Of a stretch of DNA of 64,000 nucleotides, positions 16,966-26,346 are shown piece after piece. Made by a program: the position numbers and the translations under genes. The notes beneath the pieces were generated by a model that saw only the letters and a list, made by a program, of their open reading frames with translations, was not told the origin of the DNA and did no database searches. Where the stretch lies: positions 1 to 64,000 of the forward strand of contig CAYJLF010000007.1 in assembly GCA_964371055.1 (NCBI GenBank), written 5' to 3'. The first letter of the stretch is position 1. Every line of letters begins with the position of its first letter. Source of the DNA: CAYJLF01 sp964371055 (lineage in GTDB: Bacteria > Eisenbacteria > RBG-16-71-46 > CAIMUX01).

Positions 16966-17277
16966 ATGAACAACATGCGCAACCTGATGAAGCAGGCGCA
17001 GCAGATGCAGCAGAAGCTCGCGGAGGCGCAGGCGCGCCTGCAGGAGGAGACGGTCGAGGCGACTTCGGGGGGCGGCATGGTCACGGCCGTCGTCAACGGC
17101 AAGCACGAGCTGATCTCGATCAAGCTCAAGCGCGAGGCGGTCGACCCGGACGACCTCGAGATGCTCGAGGATCTCATCCTGGCGGCGGTCAACGAAGCGT
17201 CGCGCCGCGTGGCGGAGCGGATGTCCGACGAGATGGGGAAGCTCACCGGCGGGTTCAACGTTCCGGGGATGTTCTGA
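16966..17277 (+). CDS. ybaB: YbaB/EbfC nucleoid-associated protein
   Basis: The 103-residue protein begins 'MNNMRNLMKQAQQMQQKL' and has the long helical hairpin and the 'LNPKxxxEEVEMLEDLI'-like C-terminal half (here VDPDDLEMLEDLILAAVNEA) of YbaB. It forms DNA-binding dimers with tweezer shape. ATG 16966 follows GAGGAGGATC. It sits between dnaX and recR, as in most bacteria. Confidence 0.97.
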   Translation: MNNMRNLMKQAQQMQQKLAEAQARLQEETVEATSGGGMVTAVVNGKHELISIKLKREAVDPDDLEMLEDLILAAVNEASRRVAERMSDEMGKLTGGFNVPGMF

Positions 17278-17296
17278 GCACGAGACGGGAGTCGTC

Positions 17297-17896
17297 ATGG
17301 AGTACAGCTCCGCGAGGTTAGGCGAGGCGGTGGCCGCCCTGGCGAAGCTGCCGGGCGTAGGAAGAAAGACCGCCCAGCGGCTCGCCTTCCATCTCATGCG
17401 CGGCCCGCGCGAGGAGGCGCTGGAACTCTCGCGAGCCGTCGCCCGGCTCCGCGAGGAGACCACCGCCTGCGTCGAGTGCGGCAATATCGCCGACGAGGAA
17501 CGCTGCCGGCTCTGCGCTGACCCCCGCCGCGACCGCAGCGTGATCTGCGTCGTCGAACAACCGGCCGATGTCGTGGCGATCGAAAAGACAGCGGTCTTCC
17601 GTGGCCTCTACCACGTGCTGGGGGGGAGTCTGGCGCCGCTCGACGGAGTGACGCCGGAGTCGCTCCGGATCGCCGAACTGGAGCGTCGCCTCGATGGTGG
17701 GGAGGTGCGGGAAGTGATTGTCGCCACCAACCCGACCGCCCAGGGGGAGGCGACCGCGCACTACCTGGGAGAGCGATTCCGGGAGCGCTCGATCCGGGTC
17801 ACCCGCATCGCCCGGGGAGTTCCGATCGGATCCGACCTTGAACTCTCCGATCAGGCCAGCCTGACCCGGGCCATGGAGGGGCGGGCCGAGTTCTGA
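17297..17896 (+). CDS. recR: recombination mediator RecR
   Basis: RecR works with RecF/RecO to load RecA at single-strand gaps. The 199-residue protein has an N-terminal helix-hairpin-helix (LPGVGRKTAQRLAFHL), a C4 zinc finger (C58, C61, C70, C73) and a Toprim domain (CVVEQPADVVAIE through 'VIVATNPT'), ending with a Walker-like 'LxRxxGxPxGxxLE' segment (ARGVPIGSDLE). It follows ybaB by 19 nt and ends this operon. Confidence 0.97.
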   Translation: MEYSSARLGEAVAALAKLPGVGRKTAQRLAFHLMRGPREEALELSRAVARLREETTACVECGNIADEERCRLCADPRRDRSVICVVEQPADVVAIEKTAVFRGLYHVLGGSLAPLDGVTPESLRIAELERRLDGGEVREVIVATNPTAQGEATAHYLGERFRERSIRVTRIARGVPIGSDLELSDQASLTRAMEGRAEF

Positions 17897-18092
17897 CCCC
17901 GGTCGGCCGTCCGGGCTTCCGACGCATCGCGACGCTCGGATCGTTCCAGCTCCTTGTGGGTCAGCTTTTTCCTTGACATCGGCCCACCTTTGGCGCTCTC
18001 CTCGCTCCGGGCCGCCGGACGTCCCGGAATCGGCGCGGGATCGTCGCCTGTGCGCACCGCATTCCAGCCGCGGCTATCCAGGAGGTGTGGTC

Positions 18093-18665
18093 ATGGCCGA
18101 CGGGTTCAGGGCCGACGGGTTCAGGGCCGACGTGCTCAGCGACGACCATGCGATTCCCCGCGAGTGGGACCGCCGATTCCACTCGATCTGGACCGAACTG
18201 AACCGGCTGCTCTCGAAATCCGGGGCCGCGACGGCGATCCTGCTCGACACCTCCGGCAACGCGGTGACCTACGCGGGCGAGGATCCGGAGTTCGACCTCG
18301 CGTCTTTCGCTTCCCTCGCCGCGGGCGACTTCCTGGCGACGCGCCAGATCGCGCTCCTCCTCGGCGAAGAGAGCATGCAGTGGGTGGTGCACCAGGGCAA
18401 GAGCGGCGGTCTGGCGATGGCCCCGCTGCATCCCCTCCTCATCCTGGCCGTGGTCTTCGACGGCCGCACGACCCTGGGACTGGTGAGATACGAGATGCGC
18501 CGGCACCGGGTGCGCCTGGAGACAGCCACCCGCCCGCTGGCGACGCTGCTCGAGGAGCAGGCGTTGGATCGTCCGCTCGGCGGGGACGACGACGATGCAT
18601 CGTTCGCGGATACGGTGATCGGCGAGGGGCTCGAGCACCTCTTCGGCCCTCCGGCGACGGCCTGA
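18093..18665 (+). CDS. mglB: MglB-like Roadblock/LC7 protein
   Basis: The 190-residue protein carries a Roadblock/LC7 fold (about 30-150), with 'GAATAILLDTSGNAVTYAG' and 'LLILAVVFDGRTTLGLVRYE' as typical strands. MglB is the GTPase-activating partner of MglA and sets polarity of motility or envelope machines. The N-terminus holds a short tandem repeat (ADGFR twice). ATG 18093 follows AGGAGGTGTGG. mglA starts 7 nt downstream, which supports the pairing. Confidence 0.85.
   Translation: MADGFRADGFRADVLSDDHAIPREWDRRFHSIWTELNRLLSKSGAATAILLDTSGNAVTYAGEDPEFDLASFASLAAGDFLATRQIALLLGEESMQWVVHQGKSGGLAMAPLHPLLILAVVFDGRTTLGLVRYEMRRHRVRLETATRPLATLLEEQALDRPLGGDDDDASFADTVIGEGLEHLFGPPATA
18096..18140 (+). 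repeat. 15-bp tandem repeat inside mglB
   Basis: GCCGACGGGTTCAGG occurs twice in tandem (18096-18110, 18111-18125), with a third degenerate copy to 18140. It encodes ADGFR repeats just after the start codon, and copy-number change would keep the frame. Confidence 0.7.
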
Positions 18666-18672
18666 GGCACGC

Positions 18673-19311
18673 GTGACGCTGGCCGCGCCGCGGAGCCGGT
18701 TGATCGCTCCCGCCCCGGTCCCGGTCGCCCCGCCCTGCGCACTCAAGCTGGTCTACTGGGGATGCGGACTCTCCGGCAAGACCACCAACCTGAAGTGGCT
18801 CCACGCCCGCCTTCGGCCCGAGCTGCGCGGCCGGCTCATCACCCTCGACTCGCCCGGTGAACGGACGATCTATTTCGATTGCCTGCCGCTCGACCTCGAG
18901 GCGCGCGGGCGCGCGGTCAGCCTGAGGCTTTACACGGTGCCGGGCCAGCCACGCTTCCGGTTGACGCGGCGGCTGGTGCTGCTCGGCGTCGACGCCCTGG
19001 TCCTGGTGTGGGACGCACGCACCCGTCGCCTGCAGGAGAATCTCCGTTCGCTGCTGGAGGCGCGCGAGTCGCTCGAGGAGCTGGGACGCTCCTGGGATGA
19101 CCTTCCGCGGGTGATCCAGATCAACAAGCAGGATCTTTCCCCCCTCACCCCGCGGGCCGAGATCGACCGGGCGCTGGATGCCATGAAAGAGACCGGACCT
19201 CGCATCGAATCGGTGGCGATCGAGGGGAAGGGGGTGCTGGAGACCCTGAGTGCGGCGGCGCGCGCGGCGCTGGCGCGGAAGCTGACCGTCGCGGGCGACG
19301 GCGCGGCCTGA
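18673..19311 (+). CDS. mglA: MglA-like small Ras-type GTPase
   Basis: The 212-residue protein has P-loop GCGLSGKT (30-37), the MglA-type switch 'SPGERTIYFDCLPLDL', G3-like 'YTVPGQPRF' and G4 NKQD. These are hallmarks of MglA, the bacterial polarity GTPase. About 20 extra N-terminal Ala/Pro residues precede the fold; GTG 18673 is the only start close to mglB. It is encoded directly after its GAP MglB. In gliding or twitching bacteria the pair places motility complexes, and no motility genes are visible here. Confidence 0.93.
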   Translation: MTLAAPRSRLIAPAPVPVAPPCALKLVYWGCGLSGKTTNLKWLHARLRPELRGRLITLDSPGERTIYFDCLPLDLEARGRAVSLRLYTVPGQPRFRLTRRLVLLGVDALVLVWDARTRRLQENLRSLLEARESLEELGRSWDDLPRVIQINKQDLSPLTPRAEIDRALDAMKETGPRIESVAIEGKGVLETLSAAARAALARKLTVAGDGAA

Positions 19312-19372
19312 TCCCGGGTGCGGGGTCCCTCGTCCGGAGAGCCGCGCGGCCCGATCTGAACCCGGAGGTCCG

Positions 19373-19846
19373 ATGTCCCGACTGCTGACGCGCCTCGGCG
19401 CGACCTTCTTCTTCACCGGAAAGTTCCCGGTCGCGCCGGCCACCTTCGCCTCTCTCGTCGTGATGGTGCTCTGGGCCGCCCTCCCGGCCGCGCCCCTCTG
19501 GCTCTCCGCGCTCCTGATCTTCGCCGTGATCGCCGTCGGGATCCCCCTCTCGACGAGGGCCGAGGAGATGTACGGCCACGACGGCCGTCCGATCGTCATC
19601 GATGAGGTGGCGGGGATGCTGATCACGCTCTTCGGGCTCGGGACGGTCGCTCTGGAGCACCGTTGGGGCGTGGCCGCGGCGGGGTTCCTTCTCTTCCGCG
19701 TCCTCGACGTCGTCAAACCTCCGCCGGCCTATCAGCTCCAGTCGTTGCGCGGCGGCTGGGGGGTCATGGCCGATGACGTGATGGCGGGGATCTACGGCAA
19801 CGTGCTCCTGCGTCTCTTCTTCCTCCTGCGCGGGGGGGGCGCATGA
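19373..19846 (+). CDS. pgpA: phosphatidylglycerophosphatase A
   Basis: PgpA makes phosphatidylglycerol by dephosphorylating its phosphate precursor at the inner membrane. The 157-residue protein has the family start 'GATFFFTGKFPVAPATFAS', the acidic motif 'DGRPIVIDEVAGM' and 'FRVLDVVKPPPA', plus 'GGWGVMADDVMAG', all conserved in PgpA, with three to four membrane helices. It overlaps cinA by 4 nt (ATGA). Confidence 0.94.
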   Translation: MSRLLTRLGATFFFTGKFPVAPATFASLVVMVLWAALPAAPLWLSALLIFAVIAVGIPLSTRAEEMYGHDGRPIVIDEVAGMLITLFGLGTVALEHRWGVAAAGFLLFRVLDVVKPPPAYQLQSLRGGWGVMADDVMAGIYGNVLLRLFFLLRGGGA

Positions 19847-21099
19847 GGATCGAGATCCTGACCGTGGGCGGGGAGATCCTGTCGGGACGCACCCTCGACA
19901 CGAACTTCCACTTCATCGCACGCCTCCTCGCCCGACTCGGCCTTCCCCCCTTGTGGCACACTACCGTGCCCGACCAGCGCGACCTCCTGATCGGCGCCCT
20001 GCGCGCCGCGCTCGCCCGGGCGGACGGCATCATCATGACGGGGGGACTTGGCGGGACGCCGGACGACATCACGCGGCGCGTCCTGGCCCAGGTGCTCGAC
20101 CGCCGGCTGGTTCTGCGGGAAGACGTCAAGGCCGAGGTGGAGCGGGTCTACCGCCTGCGCGGGAGGACGCCGCCTCCCCTCGCGGAGGGGATGGCCCTGA
20201 TCCCCCAGGGCGCGGAGTTGATCCCGAACCCGGCCGGCCTGGCGCCGGGGCTCCTCCTGCCGACGCCGGGGGGCGGCTGGCTCGTCGCGCTTCCGGGAGT
20301 CCCCGAGGAGATGCGCGCGCAGATGGAACGATTCGTGCTCCCCTTTGTCGAGCGACGACTGGGCGGCGCCCGTGGTGCGGAGGTGGTGTTGAGGACCGCG
20401 GGCGTGCCGGAGACGATCCTGGCGGAACGGATCGGACTATCTCATCCCGAGGGGACCGAGATCGCCTACCTGCCGAACGCGATCGGGGTCGATCTCCGCC
20501 TGATCCGCCGGCCCGAAGCGCGGTTGACGGCGGTGGAATTCGAAGCGTGGGTGGAGGGTGTGCGCGGGTTGCTCGGGCCGGCTGTCTTCGCGACCGGCGA
20601 GGTGCCGCTGGAACGATGCCTCGGCGAACTCGCGTCGACGGCGGGGGTCCGGGTGGCCACGGCCGAGTCCATCACGGCCGGCACCGTCGGCGCCGCGATC
20701 GCGCGCGTGCCGGGGGCGTCGGGGTGGTATCTCGGGTCGGTCACCGCCTATGACAACGAGGCGAAGATCCGTCAACTCGGCGTGCCGCGCGGGCGGATCG
20801 AGGCCCACGGTGCGGTGAGCGCGGAGGTGGCCGAGGCGATGGCGGCCGGAGCGCGCCGGATCTTCGGCGCCGAGTACGCGGTCTCGACGACCGGGATTGC
20901 CGGACCGACCGGCGGCTCGGCCGCGAAGCCGGTCGGGATGGTCTGTTTCGGGATCTCCACGCCGCGGGGCGAGATGCATCTCACGCGGGTCTTTCCTGAC
21001 CGGGGGCGCGAGTGGATCACCACGCGGGCCGCGGCGGCGGCGCTCTGGCTGTTGTACAAGGCGCTGGCCGGCCTGCCGGTGGAGGATGGAACCGCATGA
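19843..21099 (+). CDS. cinA: CinA: ADP-ribose pyrophosphatase / NMN deamidase family
   Basis: The 418-residue protein has both CinA domains. The N-terminal molybdopterin-binding-like domain has 'TVGGEILSGRTLDTN' and 'TGGLGGTPDDITR'. The C-terminal amidase domain has 'TAESITAGTVGAAI', 'GSVTAYDNEAK' and 'TGIAGPTGG'. CinA recycles NAD breakdown products (NMN to nicotinate mononucleotide) and is often coupled to recA. Here recA lies 0.8 kb downstream in the same direction. The stop overlaps thpR by 4 nt. Confidence 0.95.
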   Translation: MRIEILTVGGEILSGRTLDTNFHFIARLLARLGLPPLWHTTVPDQRDLLIGALRAALARADGIIMTGGLGGTPDDITRRVLAQVLDRRLVLREDVKAEVERVYRLRGRTPPPLAEGMALIPQGAELIPNPAGLAPGLLLPTPGGGWLVALPGVPEEMRAQMERFVLPFVERRLGGARGAEVVLRTAGVPETILAERIGLSHPEGTEIAYLPNAIGVDLRLIRRPEARLTAVEFEAWVEGVRGLLGPAVFATGEVPLERCLGELASTAGVRVATAESITAGTVGAAIARVPGASGWYLGSVTAYDNEAKIRQLGVPRGRIEAHGAVSAEVAEAMAAGARRIFGAEYAVSTTGIAGPTGGSAAKPVGMVCFGISTPRGEMHLTRVFPDRGREWITTRAAAAALWLLYKALAGLPVEDGTA

Positions 21100-21668
21100 G
21101 CGAGCGCATCCGGTGCTTCATGGCGTTGCTCCTTCCCCCGGACCTGATCGAAGCCGCGGCCGCGGTCCAGGAGCAGGTGCGCGACCGTTTTCCCGCGGGG
21201 ACGGTCCGGTGGGTCGATCCCGGTCTCTTTCACCTCACGGTCCGGTTCTTCGGCGATCTCGACCGCAAGCAGGCCGGCAAGGCCTCGGGCGTGGTCGAGG
21301 AACTGCGCGGAGGTTTCACGGCGGCGACGGCGCGGATCACGGGAGTTTCGGCCTTCCCCGGCCCGGGAAGACCGCAGACGCTCTGGATCGCGATCGACTC
21401 CGAGGAGGATCGCCTGGGCGGGCTCGCCGCGGAGGTCGATCGAAGGATCCGCCTCGCCGGGTTCGGTCCTCCGGACAAGCCGTGGAAGAGCCACCTGACG
21501 ATCGGCCGCGTGGGACGTGACCGTCCGCTCCGGATCGACCCGACCTGGACCGCCGGTTTGACCTGGCGGGACGAGGTCTTTACGATCGACACGGTGGCGC
21601 TCATGCAGAGTGAGCTTCGGCCTCAGGGGCCGCGGTATACCCCGATCCGGATCGCGACGCCTTCCTGA
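21096..21668 (+). CDS. thpR: RNA 2',3'-cyclic phosphodiesterase ThpR (LigT)
   Basis: The 190-residue 2H phosphoesterase has the two HxTx motifs, HLTV at 46-49 and HLTI at 133-136, about 85 residues apart, which form the active site. The fold opens with '[13 protein letters not shown]'. It hydrolyses 2',3'-cyclic phosphates on RNA ends. pgpA-cinA-thpR-recA is a gene order found in many bacteria, and the ATGA overlaps suggest one operon. Confidence 0.94.
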   Translation: MSERIRCFMALLLPPDLIEAAAAVQEQVRDRFPAGTVRWVDPGLFHLTVRFFGDLDRKQAGKASGVVEELRGGFTAATARITGVSAFPGPGRPQTLWIAIDSEEDRLGGLAAEVDRRIRLAGFGPPDKPWKSHLTIGRVGRDRPLRIDPTWTAGLTWRDEVFTIDTVALMQSELRPQGPRYTPIRIATPS

Positions 21669-21859
21669 ATCGGAGGGGGTCGGTTCCGCGGAGGAGATGC
21701 AAACGATCCGCTGACCACGGGGCAACGGGATCGCGGGAGCACGACCCGCGCCGTCCCTTTCGTCCGCGATCACCCGTTCCGACCGCCAGCTGCGGCCCTC
21801 CCCGGGCCGGGGCGGCGGACGGAACGACGGCGCAGGCACGCTTCCAGGAGATCAATCCG

Positions 21860-23134
21860 ATGACCGAGCAGGACAAGAAGGGTCAGCAGCAGAAAGAGAA
21901 CGAGCGCAAGGAGAAGGAGAAGTCGCTCGAGATGGCGATCACCCAGATCGAGAAGCAGATCGGCAAGGGGAGCGTTATCCGGCTCGGGTCGCGGCCACCG
22001 ACCTCGATCGAGGCGATCTCGACCGGTTCGCTCGGACTCGACATCGCCCTCGGCGTGGGCGGGATCCCGCGCGGCCGCGTGGTCGAGATCTTCGGCCCCG
22101 AGTCGTCGGGCAAGACGACCCTGACCTTGCAGATCATCGCCAGCGTGCAACGCAGCGGCGGGAACGCGGTCTTCATCGACGCCGAGCACGCCCTCGATCC
22201 GGGCTACGCCAAGAAACTCGGCGTCGACACCGACAATCTCTACGTCTCACAGCCCGACACGGGGGAGGATGCGCTGGAGATCGCCGACCAGCTCGTGCGC
22301 AGCGGCGCCGTCGACGTCGTGGCGATCGACTCGGTGGCGGCTCTCGTGCCGCGGGCCGAGATCGAGGGTGAGATGGGAGACGCGCACGTGGGGTTGCAGG
22401 CGCGGCTGATGTCGCAGGCGCTGCGCAAACTCACCGGCTCGATCTCCCGGAGCCACACCATTGTGATCTTCATCAACCAGATCCGGATGAAGATCGGCGT
22501 CATGTTCGGCAACCCGGAGACGACCACGGGTGGCAACGCGCTCAAGTTCTATTCCTCGGTCCGCCTCGACATCCGCCGCATCAGCAGCGTGAAGAGCGGC
22601 GAGGAGACGATCGGCAACCGGACGCGGGTCCGGGTCGTCAAGAACAAGGTGGCGCCGCCCTTCAAGTCGGCCGAGTTCGACATCCTCTTCACCGCGGGTA
22701 ACGAGGGGATCGACCGGCTGGGCGAGCTGATCGACTGGGGGCTGAACACCGGTCTCCTGCAGAAGTCGGGGACCTGGATCTCGTACGGAGAGGACCGCCT
22801 CGGGCAGGGACGCGAGCAATCGAGGCAGACGCTCAAGGACAACGCGGCGATGCTCGCGCGCCTGGACCGACAGGTTCGCGTGGCGGCGGGACTGGCCGAG
22901 GCCGATGAAGCCTCCGCCGGGCCGAATGCCGTGGCGGGAAAGGGGGCGCCGGCCGCGGTTCCGGCGACCGCCTCTCCGGGTGCCGCCGCCGGTGCGGCGA
23001 AGGGGACGGCGAAGACGGATGACGTGGCCGTCCCGAAGGCCGGCGCGACCGAAGTGAAGGACCCGGGGAAGGAACCGGTCCGGTCGGTGCGCGAACTCCC
23101 GCCCCGCCGGCCGGGAGCATCACCGCGTGCCTGA
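21860..23134 (+). CDS. recA: recombinase RecA
   Basis: RecA forms filaments on single-stranded DNA and drives strand exchange and the SOS response. Walker A is GPESSGKT (79-86), and the sequence contains '[21 protein letters not shown]' type core text (loop L1 region) and '[22 protein letters not shown]' (loop L2). The core ends near residue 345 and is followed by an unusually long Ala/Pro/Lys tail to 424. I found no LexA box in the 190 nt upstream. recX overlaps the last 8 nt. Confidence 0.98.
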   Translation: MTEQDKKGQQQKENERKEKEKSLEMAITQIEKQIGKGSVIRLGSRPPTSIEAISTGSLGLDIALGVGGIPRGRVVEIFGPESSGKTTLTLQIIASVQRSGGNAVFIDAEHALDPGYAKKLGVDTDNLYVSQPDTGEDALEIADQLVRSGAVDVVAIDSVAALVPRAEIEGEMGDAHVGLQARLMSQALRKLTGSISRSHTIVIFINQIRMKIGVMFGNPETTTGGNALKFYSSVRLDIRRISSVKSGEETIGNRTRVRVVKNKVAPPFKSAEFDILFTAGNEGIDRLGELIDWGLNTGLLQKSGTWISYGEDRLGQGREQSRQTLKDNAAMLARLDRQVRVAAGLAEADEASAGPNAVAGKGAPAAVPATASPGAAAGAAKGTAKTDDVAVPKAGATEVKDPGKEPVRSVRELPPRRPGASPRA

Positions 23135-23654
23135 CACGCTGGAAGGACCGCCTTCGCCGGACGGTCCCGAGGAGAGGGCCCGCTCGCGGGCCCTCCGTCT
23201 TCTGGCCCGGCGGGAACGCACCGGCCGGGGCTTGGAACGGTCGCTCTTCAAGGCTGGGTTCACCCGCGACATCGCGAGCCGGGTGGTGGACGACCTGGTC
23301 CGGCGGGGGCTCGTCGATGACCGCCGCTTCTGCGCTCTCTACCTGGGCGAACAGGTCCGGCTCCGTCCCCGGTCATCGCGCCTGCTCGGCCGGGACCTGG
23401 CGCGCGCCGGCGTGCCGGCCGACATCGTGAAGCGCGCACTTCTCGATCTGGCCGTCGAGTGGTCGGAGGAGGCCCTCGCCGCGGCCGCGGCGCGAAAGAA
23501 GGCCCGCACCGCCGGGGGGGATCCTGCTAAACTCTCCCGATTGCTGCGCGCGCGCGGCTTCGGCGCGGCGGTCACGCGACAGGCGGTCGACCGGGTGCTG
23601 AGCGGTGCGGAGAGCGGAACGGCGGGGCCGAACGGGGCGTCCTGGACGGAATGA
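23127..23654 (+). CDS. recX: RecA regulator RecX
   Basis: RecX binds and limits RecA filaments. The 175-residue, Arg-rich, all-helical protein has the triple three-helix repeats, with '[21 protein letters not shown]' and '[20 protein letters not shown]' typical of the family. The start is GTG 23127, inside the recA end (+1 frame), so translation is probably coupled to recA. Confidence 0.93.
   Translation: MPDTLEGPPSPDGPEERARSRALRLLARRERTGRGLERSLFKAGFTRDIASRVVDDLVRRGLVDDRRFCALYLGEQVRLRPRSSRLLGRDLARAGVPADIVKRALLDLAVEWSEEALAAAAARKKARTAGGDPAKLSRLLRARGFGAAVTRQAVDRVLSGAESGTAGPNGASWTE
23525..23533 (+). promoter_or_regulatory. candidate extended -10 promoter for alaS inside recX
   Basis: TGCTAAACT matches an extended -10 (TGnTAnnnT), and its hexamer TAAACT is identical to that in the groL promoter candidate. 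No clear -35 is seen. It lies about 180 nt before alaS. Confidence 0.3.
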
Positions 23655-23682
23655 CGTGGACGAACCGATCTGGGCGGAAGAA

Positions 23683-23710
23683 AGCGGACGGAACGAAGCG
23701 GACGGAACGA
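23683..23710 (+). repeat. two 14-bp tandem repeats before alaS
   Basis: AGCGGACGGAACGA occurs twice in tandem, ending 1 nt before the alaS start codon region. The repeat displaces any good Shine-Dalgarno sequence, leaving only a weak GGAACGA. Confidence 0.7.
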
Positions 23711-23711
23711 C

Positions 23712-26345
23712 ATGAAGGATACGCCGAGCTACATCCGGGAGACTTTTCTCGACTTCTATCGCGCCCGGGAACACCGGGTGATCAAGAGCGCCCCCCTGGT
23801 GCCGAAGGAGGATCCGACCCTCCTTTTCACCTCGGCCGGCATGGTGCCGTTCAAGAAGTACTACTCGGGAACGGTGCCGCTGGAGTACACGCGCGCCGCG
23901 TCGATCCAGAAGTGTTTCCGCGCCAGCGACCTCGAGAACATCGGGTTCACGCCGCGCCATCTCACCTTCTTCGAAATGCTCGGCCACTTTTCGTTCGGCG
24001 ATTACTTCAAGCGCGAAGCGATCGCGTGGAACTGGGAGTTCTTCACGGGCTCCCTCCGCCTGCCGACGGAGAAGCTCAAGGTCTCGGTCTTCGAAGAGGA
24101 CGATGAAGCGTTCGAGATCTGGGAACGCGAGATCGGCGTGCCCCGCGACCGCATCTACCGCCTCGGAGCGCAAGACAACTTCTGGGGCCCGGCGGGCGAT
24201 ACCGGCGCCTGCGGACCGAATACCGAGATCTACTACGATCTGGGCGAAGACCTGGGATGCGGGAAGGAGACCTGCGGTCCCGGATGCGACTGCGACCGGT
24301 GGTTCGAGATCGGCAACGTCGTCTTTCCGCAGTACGACCAGCAGGCCGACGGATCGCGCCTGCCACTCAAGAACCGCGGCATCGACACCGGCCTGGGGCT
24401 GGAGAGGATCGCGATGGTGCTCGAGGGGAAGCGCACGCTCTTCGAGTCGGGCGCGTTCCGTCCGCTCATCGCGCGCGTCGAGGAGCTCTCCGGACGTCGG
24501 TACGAGGAGACACTGCGTCCGGCGATGAACATCATCGCTGATCACGTCCGCGGGCTCACCTTCGCTCTCTCCGAGGGGATTCTGCCGAGCAACGAGGGGC
24601 GCGGCTATGTCATCCGCCGGATCCTGCGGCGCGCGGCCGTGCAGGGACACCGCCTGGGGCTGACCCGTCCCTTCCTCCATGAGTTGTCGGGCCAGGTCGT
24701 GGAACTGATGGGCGGCGCCTACCCTGAGCTGCGTGAGGCCGCCCCGGCTGTCCGCTCGGCGCTCCAACTGGAGGAGGAACGCTTCCGCGCCACGCTGGCG
24801 CAGGGACTCGCCCGTTTCGAGGAGGCCGCGGAGCGCCACCAGCCCTCAGGGCGCATCCCCGGCGAGGAGGTCTTTCTTCTCTATGACACCTACGGCTTCC
24901 CGACCGACCTGACGGCGCTGCTCGCGCGGGAGCGCGGGCTCGAGGCCGATCTCCCCGGCTTCGAGGTCGCGATGACGGAACAGCGGGAGCGTTCGCGGAA
25001 GAACGCGCGTTTCTATCACGCGGTCGCGGGCGAGGATCTGGCGTGGACCATCTTCAGCGATGGCGCCCACTCGGTCTTCCGTGGTTACGAGACGATGGAG
25101 CTGGAGACCAGCATCCGAAGGTTCGCGCCGGGGGAGCCGGCCACCGGGACCGAAGGCACGGTTCCGGCGACATTCTACTGGGTCGTCCTGGCCGAGACCC
25201 CGTACTACGCCGAATCGGGTGGACAGGTGGGCGATCGGGGCTGGTTGGAGGGTCCGGGCTTCCGCGCCCTCGTGCTCGACACGGTCAAAGTCGGCGAGGA
25301 GATCCGCCATCGGGTCGTGATCGAGAGCGGCGCGTTTCCGGAGGGTGCGATCACGGCGCGGGTCGCCTCCGATGCCCGCTGGGATACCATGCGCAACCAC
25401 ACGGCGACGCATCTGCTCCAGGCGGCGTTGCGCCGGGTGCTGGGACCGCATGTGCAGCAGGCCGGATCGCTGGTCGCGCCCGACCGGCTGCGTTTTGACT
25501 TCACGCATGCCCGGGCGATGACCGCAGAGGAGATCGCCGCGGTCGAAGATCTCGTGAATGGACAGATCCTGCAGGACGAGGTGGTCGAGGCGCGCGAAAC
25601 GAGCTACGACGAGGCGATCCGCGAAGGAGTGACCGCGCTCTTCGGGGAGAAATACGGCGACCGCGTGCGTCGCATCGAGGTGGGGGAGTTCTCCCGGGAA
25701 CTCTGCGGCGGGACGCACGTGCGCCGCACCGGCCAGATCGGGGGTTTCGTTCTGGCCTCGGAGAGCGGGATCGCCGCCGGCACGCGCCGCGTCGAAGCGT
25801 TGACGGGTCGCGCGACCGTGCGGGAGGCGCGCCGCGCCCTCCGCACCGTAGGCGCGCTGCAGCGGTCGCTCCCCGGTGCGGGTGAGGTGACGGAGCGAGT
25901 CGAAGCGCTGCAGCAGGAACTGAACCGGCTGCGCAAGCAGATCCAGGAGTTGAAGTCGCGGGGCGGAGAGGATCTGTTTGCGGGGCTCTTCCGCGACGAG
26001 CAGAGGTTGTCTCGCGGGAGCGCGGTGGTCGGAGAGATCGAGGTGGAGGAGGGGGCCGACCTGCGGGCTCTCGGCGACCGCCTGCGCGACAGGCTGAAGA
26101 GCGGCGCCGCGCTGGTGGCGGCGCGGGTCGGACCGAAGACCACGCTCCTGGCGGTCGTGACCGATGACCTCATCGCGGCCGGGACTCTCCGGGCCGACGA
26201 ACTCGTGCGCACGGCGGCGCAGGCGGCCGGCGGCAGCGGCGGGGGGAAGCCGCACCTGGCGATGGCCGGAGTCGGCGAGGTCGCGCGGGTTGCGGACGCC
26301 CTCGAAGCCGGCCGAGCCCGTCTGCTCGCCGCGCTGGGGGGTTGA
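23712..26345 (+). CDS. alaS: alanyl-tRNA synthetase
   Basis: AlaRS attaches Ala to tRNA-Ala, one of which (CGC) lies in this window. At 877 residues it has the full set: class II catalytic core with 'FTSAGMVPFKKYYSG' and 'RASDLENIGFTPRHLTFFEML', editing domain with the zinc motif HTATH and 'CGGTHVRRTG', and a C-terminal C-Ala domain ending in 'GGSGGGKPHLAMAG'. The start at 23712 (MKDTPSYIRETFLDFY) matches the family. rfbD follows after 1 nt. Confidence 0.98.
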   Translation: MKDTPSYIRETFLDFYRAREHRVIKSAPLVPKEDPTLLFTSAGMVPFKKYYSGTVPLEYTRAASIQKCFRASDLENIGFTPRHLTFFEMLGHFSFGDYFKREAIAWNWEFFTGSLRLPTEKLKVSVFEEDDEAFEIWEREIGVPRDRIYRLGAQDNFWGPAGDTGACGPNTEIYYDLGEDLGCGKETCGPGCDCDRWFEIGNVVFPQYDQQADGSRLPLKNRGIDTGLGLERIAMVLEGKRTLFESGAFRPLIARVEELSGRRYEETLRPAMNIIADHVRGLTFALSEGILPSNEGRGYVIRRILRRAAVQGHRLGLTRPFLHELSGQVVELMGGAYPELREAAPAVRSALQLEEERFRATLAQGLARFEEAAERHQPSGRIPGEEVFLLYDTYGFPTDLTALLARERGLEADLPGFEVAMTEQRERSRKNARFYHAVAGEDLAWTIFSDGAHSVFRGYETMELETSIRRFAPGEPATGTEGTVPATFYWVVLAETPYYAESGGQVGDRGWLEGPGFRALVLDTVKVGEEIRHRVVIESGAFPEGAITARVASDARWDTMRNHTATHLLQAALRRVLGPHVQQAGSLVAPDRLRFDFTHARAMTAEEIAAVEDLVNGQILQDEVVEARETSYDEAIREGVTALFGEKYGDRVRRIEVGEFSRELCGGTHVRRTGQIGGFVLASESGIAAGTRRVEALTGRATVREARRALRTVGALQRSLPGAGEVTERVEALQQELNRLRKQIQELKSRGGEDLFAGLFRDEQRLSRGSAVVGEIEVEEGADLRALGDRLRDRLKSGAALVAARVGPKTTLLAVVTDDLIAAGTLRADELVRTAAQAAGGSGGGKPHLAMAGVGEVARVADALEAGRARLLAALGG

Positions 26346-26346
26346 A

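Noticed and set aside
21669..21859. LexA/SOS box upstream of recA
   Set aside because: No CTG-N10-CAG or GAAC-N4-GTTC-like site was seen in the 190 nt before recA.
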